From Providencia sp. R33 (GTDB lineage Bacteria; Pseudomonadota; Gammaproteobacteria; Enterobacterales; Enterobacteriaceae), in contig NZ_CP072453.1 of NCBI RefSeq assembly GCF_019343475.1, positions 2,046,001 through 2,110,000 of the forward strand: a DNA stretch of 64,000 nucleotides. Reading direction: 5' to 3'. A model generated the notes under the pieces. It had not been told where the DNA came from, ran no database searches, and saw only the letters and a program-made list of their open reading frames with translations. Shown here in pieces: positions 25,870-35,034 of this stretch. Position 1 is the first letter of the stretch; the number at the start of each line of letters is the position of its first letter. A program made the position numbers and the translations under genes.

Positions 25870-26904
25870 TTATGCACTTTGTCTGGCTTCAAACTTATAG
25901 GGAAAAATGATCTCTTCTTGAGTCTCTGAAAAATCAGTGTCAGGGTCAGCTAACCACTTCTGTAGTTTTTTGGCGGTTTCTCGCGCCATTTTACTGTAAT
26001 CAATACGGACAGATGTGAGTGACGGCTGGATATGGTCGCAATTTGATGAACCTTCTACACAAGCAAGTGCTAGCATTTTTGGCACTTTAATTAACCGTCT
26101 TTGGCACTCAAAAAGCACGCCAAGTGCTATCATTTCATGGCTGCAAATAACAGCTTCGAGTTCTGGCTGCCGTGTTAACATTTCACTAATCGCCTGACGA
26201 CCAAAATCCATTGTAGCAACATACGGAGTTGTGATGCTTTGGTCAGCACTCTGGTTATAAGCCAACATAGCCTTATTCCAACCGCTCAGTTGTTGGCTTT
26301 GCATTTTGCTGTCCATTTGAGCGCCAATATAACCTATTTTTTTATAGCCTTTTTGTAGCAAAAAATGAGTTAAGAAATTAACTGCCTCACCAATGTTACT
26401 TTTAATATTTAAAGTAACAGGATGGTTGGACTCCCCAGCCACGTTAATAACTGGAATATCTAAATTTTTAAGATAATTAAAAACGCCTTGTGAATTAACT
26501 GCACCAAATATAATCAGCGCCGCAGGGTTACTTTGTAATAAAGTCGATAAAACTTCTGATTCTTTTTTCTGCTGGTAATCATGGCTACCAATAACCACTT
26601 GGTAATTATTTTTATTCAGTACTTCTTGTAATGCTTGCAGAAAAACTGAACTCGCATTATCACGCAAAGAAGGAATTAATACTGCGACAGTTCGGCTTTG
26701 CCCAGACGCTAAAATCCCCGCGGCAGAATTAGGGATATAACCAAGCTCCTCAACAGCTGCGTTAATCTTTTCACGCAGATTATCTGAGACTAATTCTGGC
26801 GTTCGCAAAGCACGGGACACCGTCATAGAGCCAACGCCCGCGTATTTAGCCACATCCTGTAACGTCACTCGCCCAGTGTTTTTTCTTTTTCGTATTTTTT
26901 GCAT
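25870..26904 (-). CDS. LacI/GalR-family repressor of the adjacent PTS operon
   Basis: The 344-residue product has a LacI HTH at residues 14-33 (TLQDVAKYAGVGSMTVSRALR), a hinge helix (NSAAGILAS) and a periplasmic-binding-protein-like sensor. The N-terminal part and LFECQRRLIKVP resemble gluconate/idonate regulators GntR and IdnR. It is divergent from the PTS operon, and two copies of a palindromic LacI-type operator stand between them. It probably represses the PTS genes until an imported sugar or its phosphate binds. Confidence 0.88.
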   Translation of the reverse strand: MQKIRKRKNTGRVTLQDVAKYAGVGSMTVSRALRTPELVSDNLREKINAAVEELGYIPNSAAGILASGQSRTVAVLIPSLRDNASSVFLQALQEVLNKNNYQVVIGSHDYQQKKESEVLSTLLQSNPAALIIFGAVNSQGVFNYLKNLDIPVINVAGESNHPVTLNIKSNIGEAVNFLTHFLLQKGYKKIGYIGAQMDSKMQSQQLSGWNKAMLAYNQSADQSITTPYVATMDFGRQAISEMLTRQPELEAVICSHEMIALGVLFECQRRLIKVPKMLALACVEGSSNCDHIQPSLTSVRIDYSKMARETAKKLQKWLADPDTDFSETQEEIIFPYKFEARQSA

Positions 26905-27023
26905 GTAATACTTTTATTTAGCCTAAACTTATTATTCAACGGCATTAACTTAGCACAGGTTGAATTTGTTAATCAGCTTACAAGTCTATTCATTTAGCCT
27001 TTGTTCGCAATATTTATTCAAAA

Positions 27024-27071
27024 TGATAGCGCTATCACGAAAATGAACAAATCAGCTAGATAGCGCTACCA
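27024..27071. promoter_or_regulatory. Two LacI-family operators
   Basis: A perfect 14-base palindrome TGATAGCGCTATCA (27024-27037) and a 12/14 match AGATAGCGCTACCA (27058-27071), centres 34 bases apart. The central CG pair and flanks are typical of LacI/GalR operators. They stand 64 bases or more before the PTS IIA start codon and more than 100 before the repressor start. Confidence 0.8.
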
Positions 27072-27134
27072 TAGATCACTACTATTCACTCAACCATTAA
27101 AAAGATAAAAATTTAACCGACCAGGAGCAAACCA

Positions 27135-27581
27135 ATGCTTACGACTTTACTGACCTCGAACGTTATTCAGGTCGTCGAAAGTGCCACAGATTGGCAAGAT
27201 GCGATCAAAATCGCCTGTAAACCATTAATTAACCATAAGTTAATCGAACCGCAATATATTGATGCGATTATCAAATCACATGAAAAAATTGGCCCTTACT
27301 ATGTATTAGGCCCAGGTATTGCAATGCCCCATGCTCGTCCCGAAGATGGCGTAAATCAGCTATCCCTTGGCCTAACCGTGATTAAACAAGGCGTAGAATT
27401 TGGTTCAGAAGGTAATGACCCAATCAAATTGCTTATCGTCCTTGCCGCTACAGACAGCAATAGCCATATTGGCGCTATCGCAAAACTTGCTGAACTTTTT
27501 GATAATCAAGAAGATATTGACAACCTCATGCAATCAGAAAACGTCGATGACATTCTTAAAATCATCGCTAAATACGAATAA
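27135..27581 (+). CDS. PTS EIIA component, mannitol/ascorbate type
   Basis: This 148-residue cytoplasmic EIIA carries the phospho-accepting His66 in GPGIAMPHARPEDGV. It takes phosphate from HPr and passes it to EIIB. Sequence and gene order (A-B-C) resemble the UlaC/SgaA group. AGGAG lies at good distance before ATG. It is the first gene of a three-gene operon with the downstream EIIB 21 bases on. Confidence 0.9.
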   Translation: MLTTLLTSNVIQVVESATDWQDAIKIACKPLINHKLIEPQYIDAIIKSHEKIGPYYVLGPGIAMPHARPEDGVNQLSLGLTVIKQGVEFGSEGNDPIKLLIVLAATDSNSHIGAIAKLAELFDNQEDIDNLMQSENVDDILKIIAKYE

Positions 27582-27602
27582 TTTAATATTAAGGTAAATA
27601 TT

Positions 27603-27890
27603 ATGAAAATCACCGTTGTTTGTGGAAATGGCTTAGGCACCAGTTTAATGATGGAAATGAGCATCAAAAATATTTTAAAAGATATGCAAGTCAGTGCTGA
27701 AGTTGACCATGTAGATTTAGGATCAGCAAAAGGCACAGTCAGCGATATTTTTGTTGGCACAAGTGATATTGCCGAGCAGCTTGTTGCTCAGCAAGTGGGT
27801 GGTGAAATCGTCGCACTGGAAAACATGATTGATAAAGTTGCCATGAAAGAGCGCCTCACCGTTGCATTACAAAAACTTGGTGCGATGTAA
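27603..27890 (+). CDS. PTS EIIB component, ascorbate (UlaB/SgaB) type
   Basis: The 95-residue EIIB has the Cys phosphorylation loop VVCGNGLGTSLMMEM, Cys7 being the phospho-acceptor. Length and loop match UlaB-like EIIB. It transfers phosphate to the sugar carried by the EIIC next door, whose gene starts 11 bases after this one. Confidence 0.9.
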   Translation: MKITVVCGNGLGTSLMMEMSIKNILKDMQVSAEVDHVDLGSAKGTVSDIFVGTSDIAEQLVAQQVGGEIVALENMIDKVAMKERLTVALQKLGAM

Positions 27891-27901
27891 GCGGAGGCTC
27901 T

Positions 27902-29158
27902 ATGTCATTTTTTCGTTTTCTGATGCAGGATGTTTTATCTGAACCTGCAATCCTAGTCGGTTTGATCGCACTTATAGGTCTTATCGCACAGAAAAAACCC
28001 GTTACTGAATGCATTAAAGGGACAATCAAAACCATCATGGGTTTTGTGATCTTAGGTGCTGGTGCAGGTTTAGTTGTCAGTTCTTTAGGTGATTTTTCGG
28101 CTATTTTCCAACACGCATTCGGTATTAATGGCGTTGTACCGAACAACGAAGCTATTGTTTCTATTGCACAAAAAAGCTTCGGTCGCGAAATGGCGATGAT
28201 CATGTTCTTTGCGATGTTAATCAATATTCTCATTGCTCGATTAACACCATGGAAATTTATCTTCTTGACGGGTCACCATACATTATTTATGTCAATGATG
28301 ATTGCCGTTATCCTGGCAACCGCTGGAATGGAAGGTACAATGTTGGTTACCGTTGGCTCTTTAATTGTGGGTTTCTGTATGGTATTTTTCCCTGCCATCG
28401 CACACCCATATATGAAAAAAGTCACCGGTTCTGATGATGTTGCTATTGGTCACTTTTCAACCATCTCTTATGTTTTAGCTGGGTTTATTGGTAGCAAATT
28501 TGGTAATAAAGAACATTCGACTGAAGACATGAATGTGCCAAAAAGCTTACTATTCCTGCGTGATACACCAGTAGCTATTTCCTTCACCATGTTCATTATC
28601 TTTATCATTACTTGCTTATTTGCGGGCGGTGATTTTGTTCGTGAAGTAAGTGGTGGCAAAAACTGGTTTATGTTCTCATTAATGCAGTCCATTACGTTCG
28701 CTGCTGGGGTATACATTATCCTGCAAGGTGTGCGTATGGTTATTGCTGAAATTGTCCCTGCATTTAAAGGGATCTCAGACAAACTAGTGCCAAATGCAAA
28801 ACCAGCATTAGACTGCCCAGTGGTATTCCCTTATGCCCCAAATGCGGTATTAGTCGGTTTCTTAAGTAGCTTCGCCGCGGGTGTACTCGGTATGTTCATC
28901 TTATATGCGTTGAACATGACCGTTATTATTCCAGGTGTTGTACCACACTTCTTCGTTGGCGCCGCTGCTGGGGTATTTGGTAATGCAACAGGTGGACGCC
29001 GTGGTGCTATCTTAGGTGCATTTGCGCAAGGCTTATTAATCACCTTCTTACCTGTATTCTTATTACCTGTACTTGGGGATATTGGTATCGCAAACACCAC
29101 ATTTAGTGATGCTGACTTTGGTGCAATCGGAATTTTATTAGGTATTATCGTTCGCTAA
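27902..29158 (+). CDS. PTS EIIC permease, ascorbate (UlaA/SgaT) type
   Basis: This 418-residue permease has about ten membrane segments and belongs to the ascorbate-type EIIC group (PFFRFLMQDVLSEPAILVGLIALIGLIAQKKP-like opening; GNATGGRRGAILGAF near residue 360). It imports and phosphorylates a sugar acid or pentitol. The operon has no catabolic enzyme, unlike ula with ulaD-F, so the substrate is open. GNT-like repressor homology hints at a sugar acid. GGAGG precedes ATG. Confidence 0.88.
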   Translation: MSFFRFLMQDVLSEPAILVGLIALIGLIAQKKPVTECIKGTIKTIMGFVILGAGAGLVVSSLGDFSAIFQHAFGINGVVPNNEAIVSIAQKSFGREMAMIMFFAMLINILIARLTPWKFIFLTGHHTLFMSMMIAVILATAGMEGTMLVTVGSLIVGFCMVFFPAIAHPYMKKVTGSDDVAIGHFSTISYVLAGFIGSKFGNKEHSTEDMNVPKSLLFLRDTPVAISFTMFIIFIITCLFAGGDFVREVSGGKNWFMFSLMQSITFAAGVYIILQGVRMVIAEIVPAFKGISDKLVPNAKPALDCPVVFPYAPNAVLVGFLSSFAAGVLGMFILYALNMTVIIPGVVPHFFVGAAAGVFGNATGGRRGAILGAFAQGLLITFLPVFLLPVLGDIGIANTTFSDADFGAIGILLGIIVR

Positions 29159-29165
29159 TCTAACA

Positions 29166-29195
29166 AACTCCCCAAGCTATTTTTCTTGGGGAGTT
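29166..29195. terminator. Bidirectional terminator after the PTS operon
   Basis: An 11-bp stem AACTCCCCAAG/CTTGGGGAGTT with an 8-base loop, between the converging EIIC and DUF4239-like genes. Confidence 0.85.
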
Positions 29196-29206
29196 TTACT
29201 TTTATT

Positions 29207-30016
29207 CTACTTTCCCAACCATGCACCATCCTTAAATAAGAACTCCTGCAATAAAACTAAGTCATCAGGAACGACGTGGATCATCCCCTCTCCTGGCACA
29301 TCAATTTCTGCAATCATAAATAATGCCAAGGTGGTTAATGAAGGTAGAATAAGGATCAGCCAATTTTTTCCTTTAGTACCGCGAATGTTATAGCCAATAA
29401 GGACATTCGAGCAAATAGCAAAAAAGATGAGGAGAAACCAAGTTGCATTAGGAATTTGATGCCGCCAACTTGCCATGGTCTTTTGCTGGGAAAGATAAAG
29501 ATCGCTAAATGCGGTTAATACCGAAGCGACAACAGGGTTTGGTGATTGGTTTGCTTCTTTGACCGCGATTTCCCAAAGTTGGTTTTGTTTCTCCAGAGAA
29601 AACATCCGCCATTGGCTATTTTCATCACTGATCCCTGATTTGAAAAACTCAATACGCGCTTCTAAATATTGCTGAAGAAGCTGAGAGGCTTTATTTCTAT
29701 CATCAGCATTCAATAACTGAGCACGTTGATACGCAGTGCCAATCGCGATAGCTTCATTTTCCTCTGTTTGTTGGCGATTGTTATAGCCATTAATAGAAAT
29801 AGAGAGCACAAAGCCAATCAGTAAACCTAGCAGTGATAAAATTGCCCCTAGAATAATTTTAGCTTCATCATCTGCAACTTCTTCATGCGCAGATTTACGC
29901 TTAAAAATATATTTACCAATGTAAGCAGATAAAATTAATAAAACAAACGTGATCACAAATAAAAGAATCGAATCTATTGGCGAATCATTAATCAACTCAG
30001 AGATATTAAACATCAT
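29207..30016 (-). CDS. DUF4239 (bestrophin-like) membrane protein
   Basis: The 269-residue product has membrane segments near residues 16-37, 53-74, 188-207 and 213-234, with a central helical domain (residues 75-185). The pattern GAILSLLGLLIGFVLSISINGYNNRQQTEENEAIAIGTAYQRAQLL, read in parts, is typical of the DUF4239 family, whose members are predicted channel-like proteins of unknown role. It stands alone, with the terminator at its 3' side. Confidence 0.75.
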   Translation of the reverse strand: MMFNISELINDSPIDSILLFVITFVLLILSAYIGKYIFKRKSAHEEVADDEAKIILGAILSLLGLLIGFVLSISINGYNNRQQTEENEAIAIGTAYQRAQLLNADDRNKASQLLQQYLEARIEFFKSGISDENSQWRMFSLEKQNQLWEIAVKEANQSPNPVVASVLTAFSDLYLSQQKTMASWRHQIPNATWFLLIFFAICSNVLIGYNIRGTKGKNWLILILPSLTTLALFMIAEIDVPGEGMIHVVPDDLVLLQEFLFKDGAWLGK

Positions 30017-30407
30017 TTAAACTCATCAGATTTATTTCCTGATGATATACCACGATTACAAGATAACTATCTAGCAAGGAAACTCTAAAATAGGATATTT
30101 AGATAAGATCACTAAATCATCATCCAGTAATGACTTAAAATATGTAATTTTCAGTGTGGCTTGCTTTTTGTTTAGCATTAAAAGACATTAATTTGACTTA
30201 AGGTTAAAAAGAAAGCGAGATATATAGTGCCGATATGATCATATTGCTTTTTTAGATGAAAAGGTGCGCCTTTTATTGAGCTGGGAATAATTAGTTGACG
30301 ACCAACGGGTAAAAAAGCCTAAAACTCATTCAAATAATGGGCTATTAATTCACTCATGATACTTCCAGAGAAATTTTGTCCCAGCTTTATAAAAGAGAAC
30401 TTATTCT
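30017..30407. other. Intergenic region without a recognised gene
   Basis: AT-rich, about 390 bases, between the DUF4239 promoter and the 3' end of the SH3 gene. A short stem AGAGAA/TTCTCT (30394-30409) touches the SH3 stop codon and may be its terminator. I see no small gene or RNA. Confidence 0.5.
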
Positions 30408-30797
30408 CTAGATTTCTTGTAGATTTAATTCAGGGAGCCAACCTTGCTCTTGTGTATCTAGTTTTTCACACCAAATCCAACCATTGGTTTTTTGATACCC
30501 AATAACCTGTTCCGATATTTCTACGTTCAGTTCCAAAGCACTGTAGTTTTCTTTAGCAATTCCAGTAGTTACACCAGTCAACTCAATTAATTGCTTCGGA
30601 ACCCAACCACTTAAACCATTAAATGAGCAATAATACCAATTGTCCCAACCTTCATCACCTACGTATTTTTCGCCTACCACCAACGGGTCGCCCGCTGAAA
30701 AATGGATGGGATTGGGATATTCAGATATATGACTCTTAATCACCATAAACTGTTTTTTCATTATGTTGCCCATAGTATTTTTGTCTTTAATTATCAT
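30408..30797 (-). CDS. Protein with two SH3-like domains
   Basis: This 129-residue protein has two SH3-like modules. Residues 22-72 hold FSAGDPLVVGEKYVGDEGWDNWYYCSFNGLSGWVPKQLIEL, read in two halves, and residues 85-125 hold a shorter copy ending EQGWLPELNLQE. Trp and Gly spacing fit bacterial SH3 folds that bind peptides or cell wall. There is no signal peptide, so it is probably cytoplasmic. Alternative starts at 30773 and 30761 are possible; none has a strong ribosome site. Confidence 0.7.
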   Translation of the reverse strand: MIIKDKNTMGNIMKKQFMVIKSHISEYPNPIHFSAGDPLVVGEKYVGDEGWDNWYYCSFNGLSGWVPKQLIELTGVTTGIAKENYSALELNVEISEQVIGYQKTNGWIWCEKLDTQEQGWLPELNLQEI

Positions 30798-30841
30798 AGT
30801 AGAAGACTATAACCAATTTTATAAAGGATCAAATTGACACG

Positions 30842-31291
30842 TTAAAACTCTATAGCATAAATATGCTCACCATCCACAATTTTATTGGTAAATTTAAAAC
30901 CATGATTCATATAAACTTTTTTTGCAATATTATTTTCATCATCTAAGCCCAAAGAAATTTTATTTACCCCACTCCCTTTGAGGTACTTGATAATCGCAAA
31001 GAAAGATTGATTACCCAACCCTTGTCCTATAAATTTATGATCTAACATAAAGCGGCAAATAAAAGCTTCTTGGGGTTTATCCTCTAATATTTTATACATA
31101 AAAAAACCTATCAATACATCTCCGTGATAAAGCGCATGCGGTTTATACTCAGGGTAAAAATGAGATTCAGCGATTGAAAATGCATTGCAACACACATACT
31201 CCTCTAAAACAGTGGCAATGCCATCCGTATTAGAGGTTAATTCCCCAACATCCCAAAAATTGAATTTATCAACAGCACGGATTTGTATCAT
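30842..31291 (-). CDS. GNAT-family N-acetyltransferase
   Basis: The 149-residue GNAT protein has the acetyl-CoA loop RFMLDHKFIGQGLGNQSF near residue 90 (Q-x2-G-x-G/N) and the C-terminal DENNIAKKVYMNHGFKF. The family moves acetyl groups to amines such as polyamines, aminoglycosides or protein ends. The nearest pattern I know is the spermidine/diamine acetyltransferase group, but the substrate is unknown. It lies 19 bases after the DUF523 gene on the same strand, so co-transcription is likely. Confidence 0.8.
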   Translation of the reverse strand: MIQIRAVDKFNFWDVGELTSNTDGIATVLEEYVCCNAFSIAESHFYPEYKPHALYHGDVLIGFFMYKILEDKPQEAFICRFMLDHKFIGQGLGNQSFFAIIKYLKGSGVNKISLGLDDENNIAKKVYMNHGFKFTNKIVDGEHIYAIEF

Positions 31292-31310
31292 AAATTACCT
31301 AACGCTATTG

Positions 31311-31838
31311 TTACGTTGCATTATCAAGTAATGTGTTAACCACTGGAATTAAATTTGGCGAGTTTTCATCCAAAATTTGAATGTTATTTTGTTTAAATAA
31401 TGCAGCACAAACTCCCATGCCTGTTTTTAGTGAACCATTGAACTCACCACTATAAATCTGTTGGCTTCCACAAGATGGGCTATTAGCCTTAAGGACAACA
31501 ATACTGACATGTAAATCTTGTACTCTTTTGAGTGCTATTTCGGCACCTCGAACAAAAGCCTCAGTGACATCAATGCCTTGATTATCCATAACCTTAGCTC
31601 GCCCTAATAAGACATCTTCCCCATTACCACCAACTATTTCTGCAGGTGCCCTGGGAGTTGGAAGTCCACCAAAAATCTCAGGGCAGATGCTGATCACTTT
31701 GCCTGTATCATAGAGTTCTTTTAAGGGGGTATAGAGTTGATGCTGACCATCATACCTTACACAAAACCCTAATAAACATGAGCTTACTGCTATCACCTTA
31801 GCCTCATCCTTCTCTTTTACATCTCGGAATTTTTGCAT
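31311..31838 (-). CDS. DUF523 family protein
   Basis: This 175-residue protein shows the DUF523 pattern VSSCLLGFCVRYDGQHQ, CPEIFGGLPTPRAPAEIVGG and LKANSPSCGSQQIYSG. Conserved Cys in SSCLLG and SPSCG suggests metal or iron-sulfur binding. Roles in tRNA thiolation have been proposed for relatives, but I cannot assign one. Probably in one transcript with the GNAT gene. Confidence 0.85.
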   Translation of the reverse strand: MQKFRDVKEKDEAKVIAVSSCLLGFCVRYDGQHQLYTPLKELYDTGKVISICPEIFGGLPTPRAPAEIVGGNGEDVLLGRAKVMDNQGIDVTEAFVRGAEIALKRVQDLHVSIVVLKANSPSCGSQQIYSGEFNGSLKTGMGVCAALFKQNNIQILDENSPNLIPVVNTLLDNAT

Positions 31839-31918
31839 TTAATATCATTATAGCGGCTATTAAACTTCATTTGCTCCTCATTCTTCGCGCCAATAATGCT
31901 TATTTTACCGATAAAAAA

Positions 31919-31945
31919 ACCAGCTCTACTTTACATAAAGCTGGT
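31919..31945 (-). terminator. Terminator of the SPFH gene
   Basis: Stem ACCAGCT/AGCTGGT with a 13-base loop; on the minus strand it is followed by seven T. It lies 29 bases past the SPFH stop codon. Confidence 0.75.
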
Positions 31946-31973
31946 CTTTGTTTAAAAAATTATTCAGGCAAAA

Positions 31974-32918
31974 TTATTGGCTACTGCGCATATCCATAAT
32001 CATTTTGCCGTCGTAATCAGCACCAACAACAATATTAGGCACTTCACCTTTATATTTGTGCGCTTTAATCTGTTCAATCTCTAACTGTTTCCAATTGATC
32101 ATTTCGCGGGTAATTGTGCGCTGCAATATTGCATTAGACTCTGATTCTTTTTGCGCTGCATATAATTTTGCATCCGCCTCTTGGCGCATTGCAAATGCAT
32201 TTGCCTGCGCATTACGCTCTCTAGCAATTGCTTGTTGCTCCGCAGACTCACGCTCAGCTTCTGCAATGACAACTTTCTTCTGCGCTAATTCACGTTCTTT
32301 TTCTGCTTCAGCTTTAGCTTGGTTAATTTGCTCTTGGCGCATTTTAGTATTAACCACTTGTTCCTGAACCACCTCTGGCAAGGTAATATCTTGGATCATA
32401 ATTTCTTTAATCGTGTAACCATATGGCGATGCATAACCTTGAATTGCATCTCGAATGGAATCTTGTAATTTCCTCTGTGTATCTGCGGTATAAAGATCTT
32501 GGGCGTTTGCTACGTCTTTACCAAATTCTAAAATTGTTGAGATCAGTTTTTGGCGCACATATTTATCCAACGCCTCACTTTCAGTACCACCATTAATACG
32601 TAATACGGGTGCTTTTGCACCATCAAATTGCAACATAACGGTAATATCAACAATTGATTTCAATTTATCCTGTGAAGGAACCCGAAGTTCCTTTAATGAA
32701 ACACGAATATCTTTTGTTGAATATGTATCGAAGTTAGTAAATGGGTTAATAGGAAAGTGCAGCCCTGCATCATATGCTACAGGATCAACCTTCCCTAAAA
32801 ATGTGCCAACTTTTACAGACCCGTCTTGAACAATAGTATATGAATTAACACCAACAAGCCCAAGAACAAGCAGCACCGTTGCACCAATAACCAATTTAAC
32901 CATCGATTTAAATTGCAT
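31974..32918 (-). CDS. SPFH/prohibitin-family membrane protein
   Basis: ATG 32918 with AGGGATC upstream gives 314 residues; an upstream TTG (32939) is less likely. One N-terminal membrane anchor (residues 8-27) precedes an SPFH domain (about 35-205, VQDGSVKVGTFLGKVDPVAYDAGLHF). A charged coiled coil follows (205-285, rich in Ala, Glu, Lys and Arg), the flotillin/prohibitin shape. Such proteins scaffold membrane microdomains and guard proteases such as FtsH. The gene is monocistronic with its own terminator. Confidence 0.85.
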   Translation of the reverse strand: MQFKSMVKLVIGATVLLVLGLVGVNSYTIVQDGSVKVGTFLGKVDPVAYDAGLHFPINPFTNFDTYSTKDIRVSLKELRVPSQDKLKSIVDITVMLQFDGAKAPVLRINGGTESEALDKYVRQKLISTILEFGKDVANAQDLYTADTQRKLQDSIRDAIQGYASPYGYTIKEIMIQDITLPEVVQEQVVNTKMRQEQINQAKAEAEKERELAQKKVVIAEAERESAEQQAIARERNAQANAFAMRQEADAKLYAAQKESESNAILQRTITREMINWKQLEIEQIKAHKYKGEVPNIVVGADYDGKMIMDMRSSQ

Positions 32919-33196
32919 GAGTAGATCCCTATCTGACAATAACTAATAATTATAATAAAACGTCTATTGTCGCTACTCCCCCGCTAACTACAAGTTACAA
33001 AATTCCTAAACTTTCAAATAACCCTAAAAAAGAGGTTATTTGACAACCAAAGATCGTCAATTATATACATTGGTTTCAGTTTATTTTTCAATTCATAAAT
33101 AAAAATACATTAAACATTAAGAATCATCTGACCTATTATTTTTATATTAAACTAATAATTATATTTAAAACACGCCCTGATGCTGGCTATAAAAAA

Positions 33197-33940
33197 TCAA
33201 ACTAACTTATGGTAATTCCCACTTGTCACTTCCTGTTCAAACTCTTCATCTCTAAGATTATACCAATCTATAGCTTCTTTGATTAAAGCCTCAGTTGCAT
33301 CAATAAATTCATCTGGTGATTTTTCAACTAGCTCTTCTAAAATTAATGGTATCTCAGTACATCCCATCACAAATTTATTAACACCATCGGATTTTAACAT
33401 ATTAATATAAGGGAAAATTAGCTCCCTTGCTTTACCAATATCACCTGATTTGTAAGAAATAATACTTTGCATTATTTTAAATTGATTAACCTCATCAGGA
33501 ACAATGCACTCCACATTATTAAAACTGAGTTTATCTTGATATAATTTCGTACGTATTGTTGCTGTTGTTGCCAATAAAGCCACTTTTTTAATTTTATTAT
33601 TAATAATACTTTTACACGCTGCATCAATGATACTAATAAAAGGAATTTTCACTTCCTTTATTAACTCGTCATACCAATAATGCGCTGTATTACAAGGCAT
33701 AACAATACAAGAAACCCCCGCACCCTCAAGTATTTTTAATGAATCTATCATCGCAGGTAATGGTGATGGCCCATCATAAACAATATTTTCCGTTCTATCT
33801 GGAATGTCAGGAATAGAAACAATAATGACAGGTATGTGCTCCTGATCTTTAGATGCTTTAGTATTATTGATTAATTTAGAAAATGCATCTGCTGTTGCAC
33901 CTGGTCCCATTCCCCCTAACATACCTAATATTTTTTTCAT
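33197..33940 (-). CDS. Aspartate/glutamate racemase family protein
   Basis: ATG 33940 after GGGAGGGG gives 247 residues beginning MKKILGMLGGMGPGATADAF, the aspartate-racemase opening. Two catalytic Cys lie in MPCNTAHYWYD (about residue 80) and MGCTEIPLIL (about 190), so both faces of the active site are present. The family interconverts L- and D-aspartate (or glutamate) without cofactor. It is divergent from the LysR gene and near a C4-dicarboxylate/amino-acid symporter gene with the same upstream palindrome. Confidence 0.88.
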   Translation of the reverse strand: MKKILGMLGGMGPGATADAFSKLINNTKASKDQEHIPVIIVSIPDIPDRTENIVYDGPSPLPAMIDSLKILEGAGVSCIVMPCNTAHYWYDELIKEVKIPFISIIDAACKSIINNKIKKVALLATTATIRTKLYQDKLSFNNVECIVPDEVNQFKIMQSIISYKSGDIGKARELIFPYINMLKSDGVNKFVMGCTEIPLILEELVEKSPDEFIDATEALIKEAIDWYNLRDEEFEQEVTSGNYHKLV

Positions 33941-34011
33941 AACCCCTCCCATCAAATTAATAATATAATCGCATAATGCTCACCTTTCGTAATTGCAGAG
34001 TTTCTATAAGT

Positions 34012-34026
34012 TATGCTAAATTTGCA
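34012..34026. promoter_or_regulatory. LysR-type site between racemase and LysR genes
   Basis: ATGCTAAATTTGCAT is a near-perfect 15-base dyad with the T-N11-A shape of LysR sites. A closely related 15-mer (ATGCAAAAATTGCAT) stands upstream of the symporter gene at 36448. It lies 36 bases before the LysR start and about 70 before the racemase start. Confidence 0.65.
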
Positions 34027-34061
34027 TAGGAAATAAATAACTATAATCATAAGAGGATACA

Positions 34062-34949
34062 ATGATCAGTAATCTAGAAATTAAATGGTTGCACGATATT
34101 GTTGTACTAGAAGAATGCCGCAGTTTTACTCTAGCCGCAGAGAAAAGAAATATATCTCAATCATCTTTTAGTCGCAGAATTCAATCCATCGAATCCTCCG
34201 TTGGCTTTGAAATATTTGATAGAAACACTAATCCATTACAGCTCACCCACCAAGGAAAAAGTTTTATTGTTTATGCTAGAAACTTACTTGATGATGTCTA
34301 TTTTCAAATAAATAGAATTAAAGGTATCGATAACGACAAACAGAAAATTAATATCTCGGCAGCACATTCACTTTCTGTTTTTCTTCTTCCTGATTTTATA
34401 TCCCAGTTTTCACAAAATATTGATAAAATTTTCTTTGTAGAATCAATTAATGTTGATGAAGCAGTTCATAAACTAAAAGAAGGACAAAGTGATTTTATTT
34501 TATCCTTCTATAACGAAGAATTAATGTCCTCACCATTTCTGCATGCGAAAATTCTTGAAAGTCGTTTACATCTAGTTTCATTATGCGATAAAAATAAGAA
34601 ACCTATTTTTGTATTAGATGGTACAACCTTACCTTTAATGAAATATACCGATGAAAGTTACATGGGGCGACAAGTCAACCAACTAATGGACAAATCTACC
34701 GATTTACCTTTTGAATTATCATTTGTCTCATCGATGAGTGACGTATTAAAACGCATGGTTCTAAACGGAAGTGGTGTGGGTTGGTTGCCCGATTATTCGA
34801 TTAAAAATGAACTTGAAAGAAACGAACTCGCTATCCTAGATAGTACGCTTTCCATCACAATGGGGGTGTATATTTACCGAACAGAAGCAAGACTCAATAT
34901 TTCATCGGAACGTTTTTGGCAGTTTATGCGTAACCAAACAAGTAAATAA
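34062..34949 (+). CDS. LysR-family regulator, HypT (YjiE)-like
   Basis: The 295-residue LysR protein has the N-terminal HTH ECRSFTLAAEKRNISQSSFSRRIQSIE (about residues 18-44). Several phrases match E. coli HypT/YjiE: IKWLHDI, KINISAAHSLSVFLLP, VDEAVHKLKEGQSD and YMGRQVNQLM. HypT responds to hypochlorite in E. coli through methionine oxidation. Here the neighbours point to control of aspartate racemase and dicarboxylate uptake. AGAGGA precedes ATG. It is divergent from the racemase and convergent with the symporter. Confidence 0.85.
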   Translation: MISNLEIKWLHDIVVLEECRSFTLAAEKRNISQSSFSRRIQSIESSVGFEIFDRNTNPLQLTHQGKSFIVYARNLLDDVYFQINRIKGIDNDKQKINISAAHSLSVFLLPDFISQFSQNIDKIFFVESINVDEAVHKLKEGQSDFILSFYNEELMSSPFLHAKILESRLHLVSLCDKNKKPIFVLDGTTLPLMKYTDESYMGRQVNQLMDKSTDLPFELSFVSSMSDVLKRMVLNGSGVGWLPDYSIKNELERNELAILDSTLSITMGVYIYRTEARLNISSERFWQFMRNQTSK

Positions 34950-34977
34950 TATTCTGCTATTTATCTGAATAAACAAA

Positions 34978-35010
34978 AACCCTTCTAAAGTTAACCAACT
35001 CAGAAGGGTT
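34978..35010. terminator. Bidirectional terminator, LysR/symporter
   Basis: AACCCTTCT/AGAAGGGTT stem with a 15-base loop between two converging genes. Confidence 0.8.
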
Positions 35011-35034
35011 TCAATTGCTAAGTAGCCTTAAATC

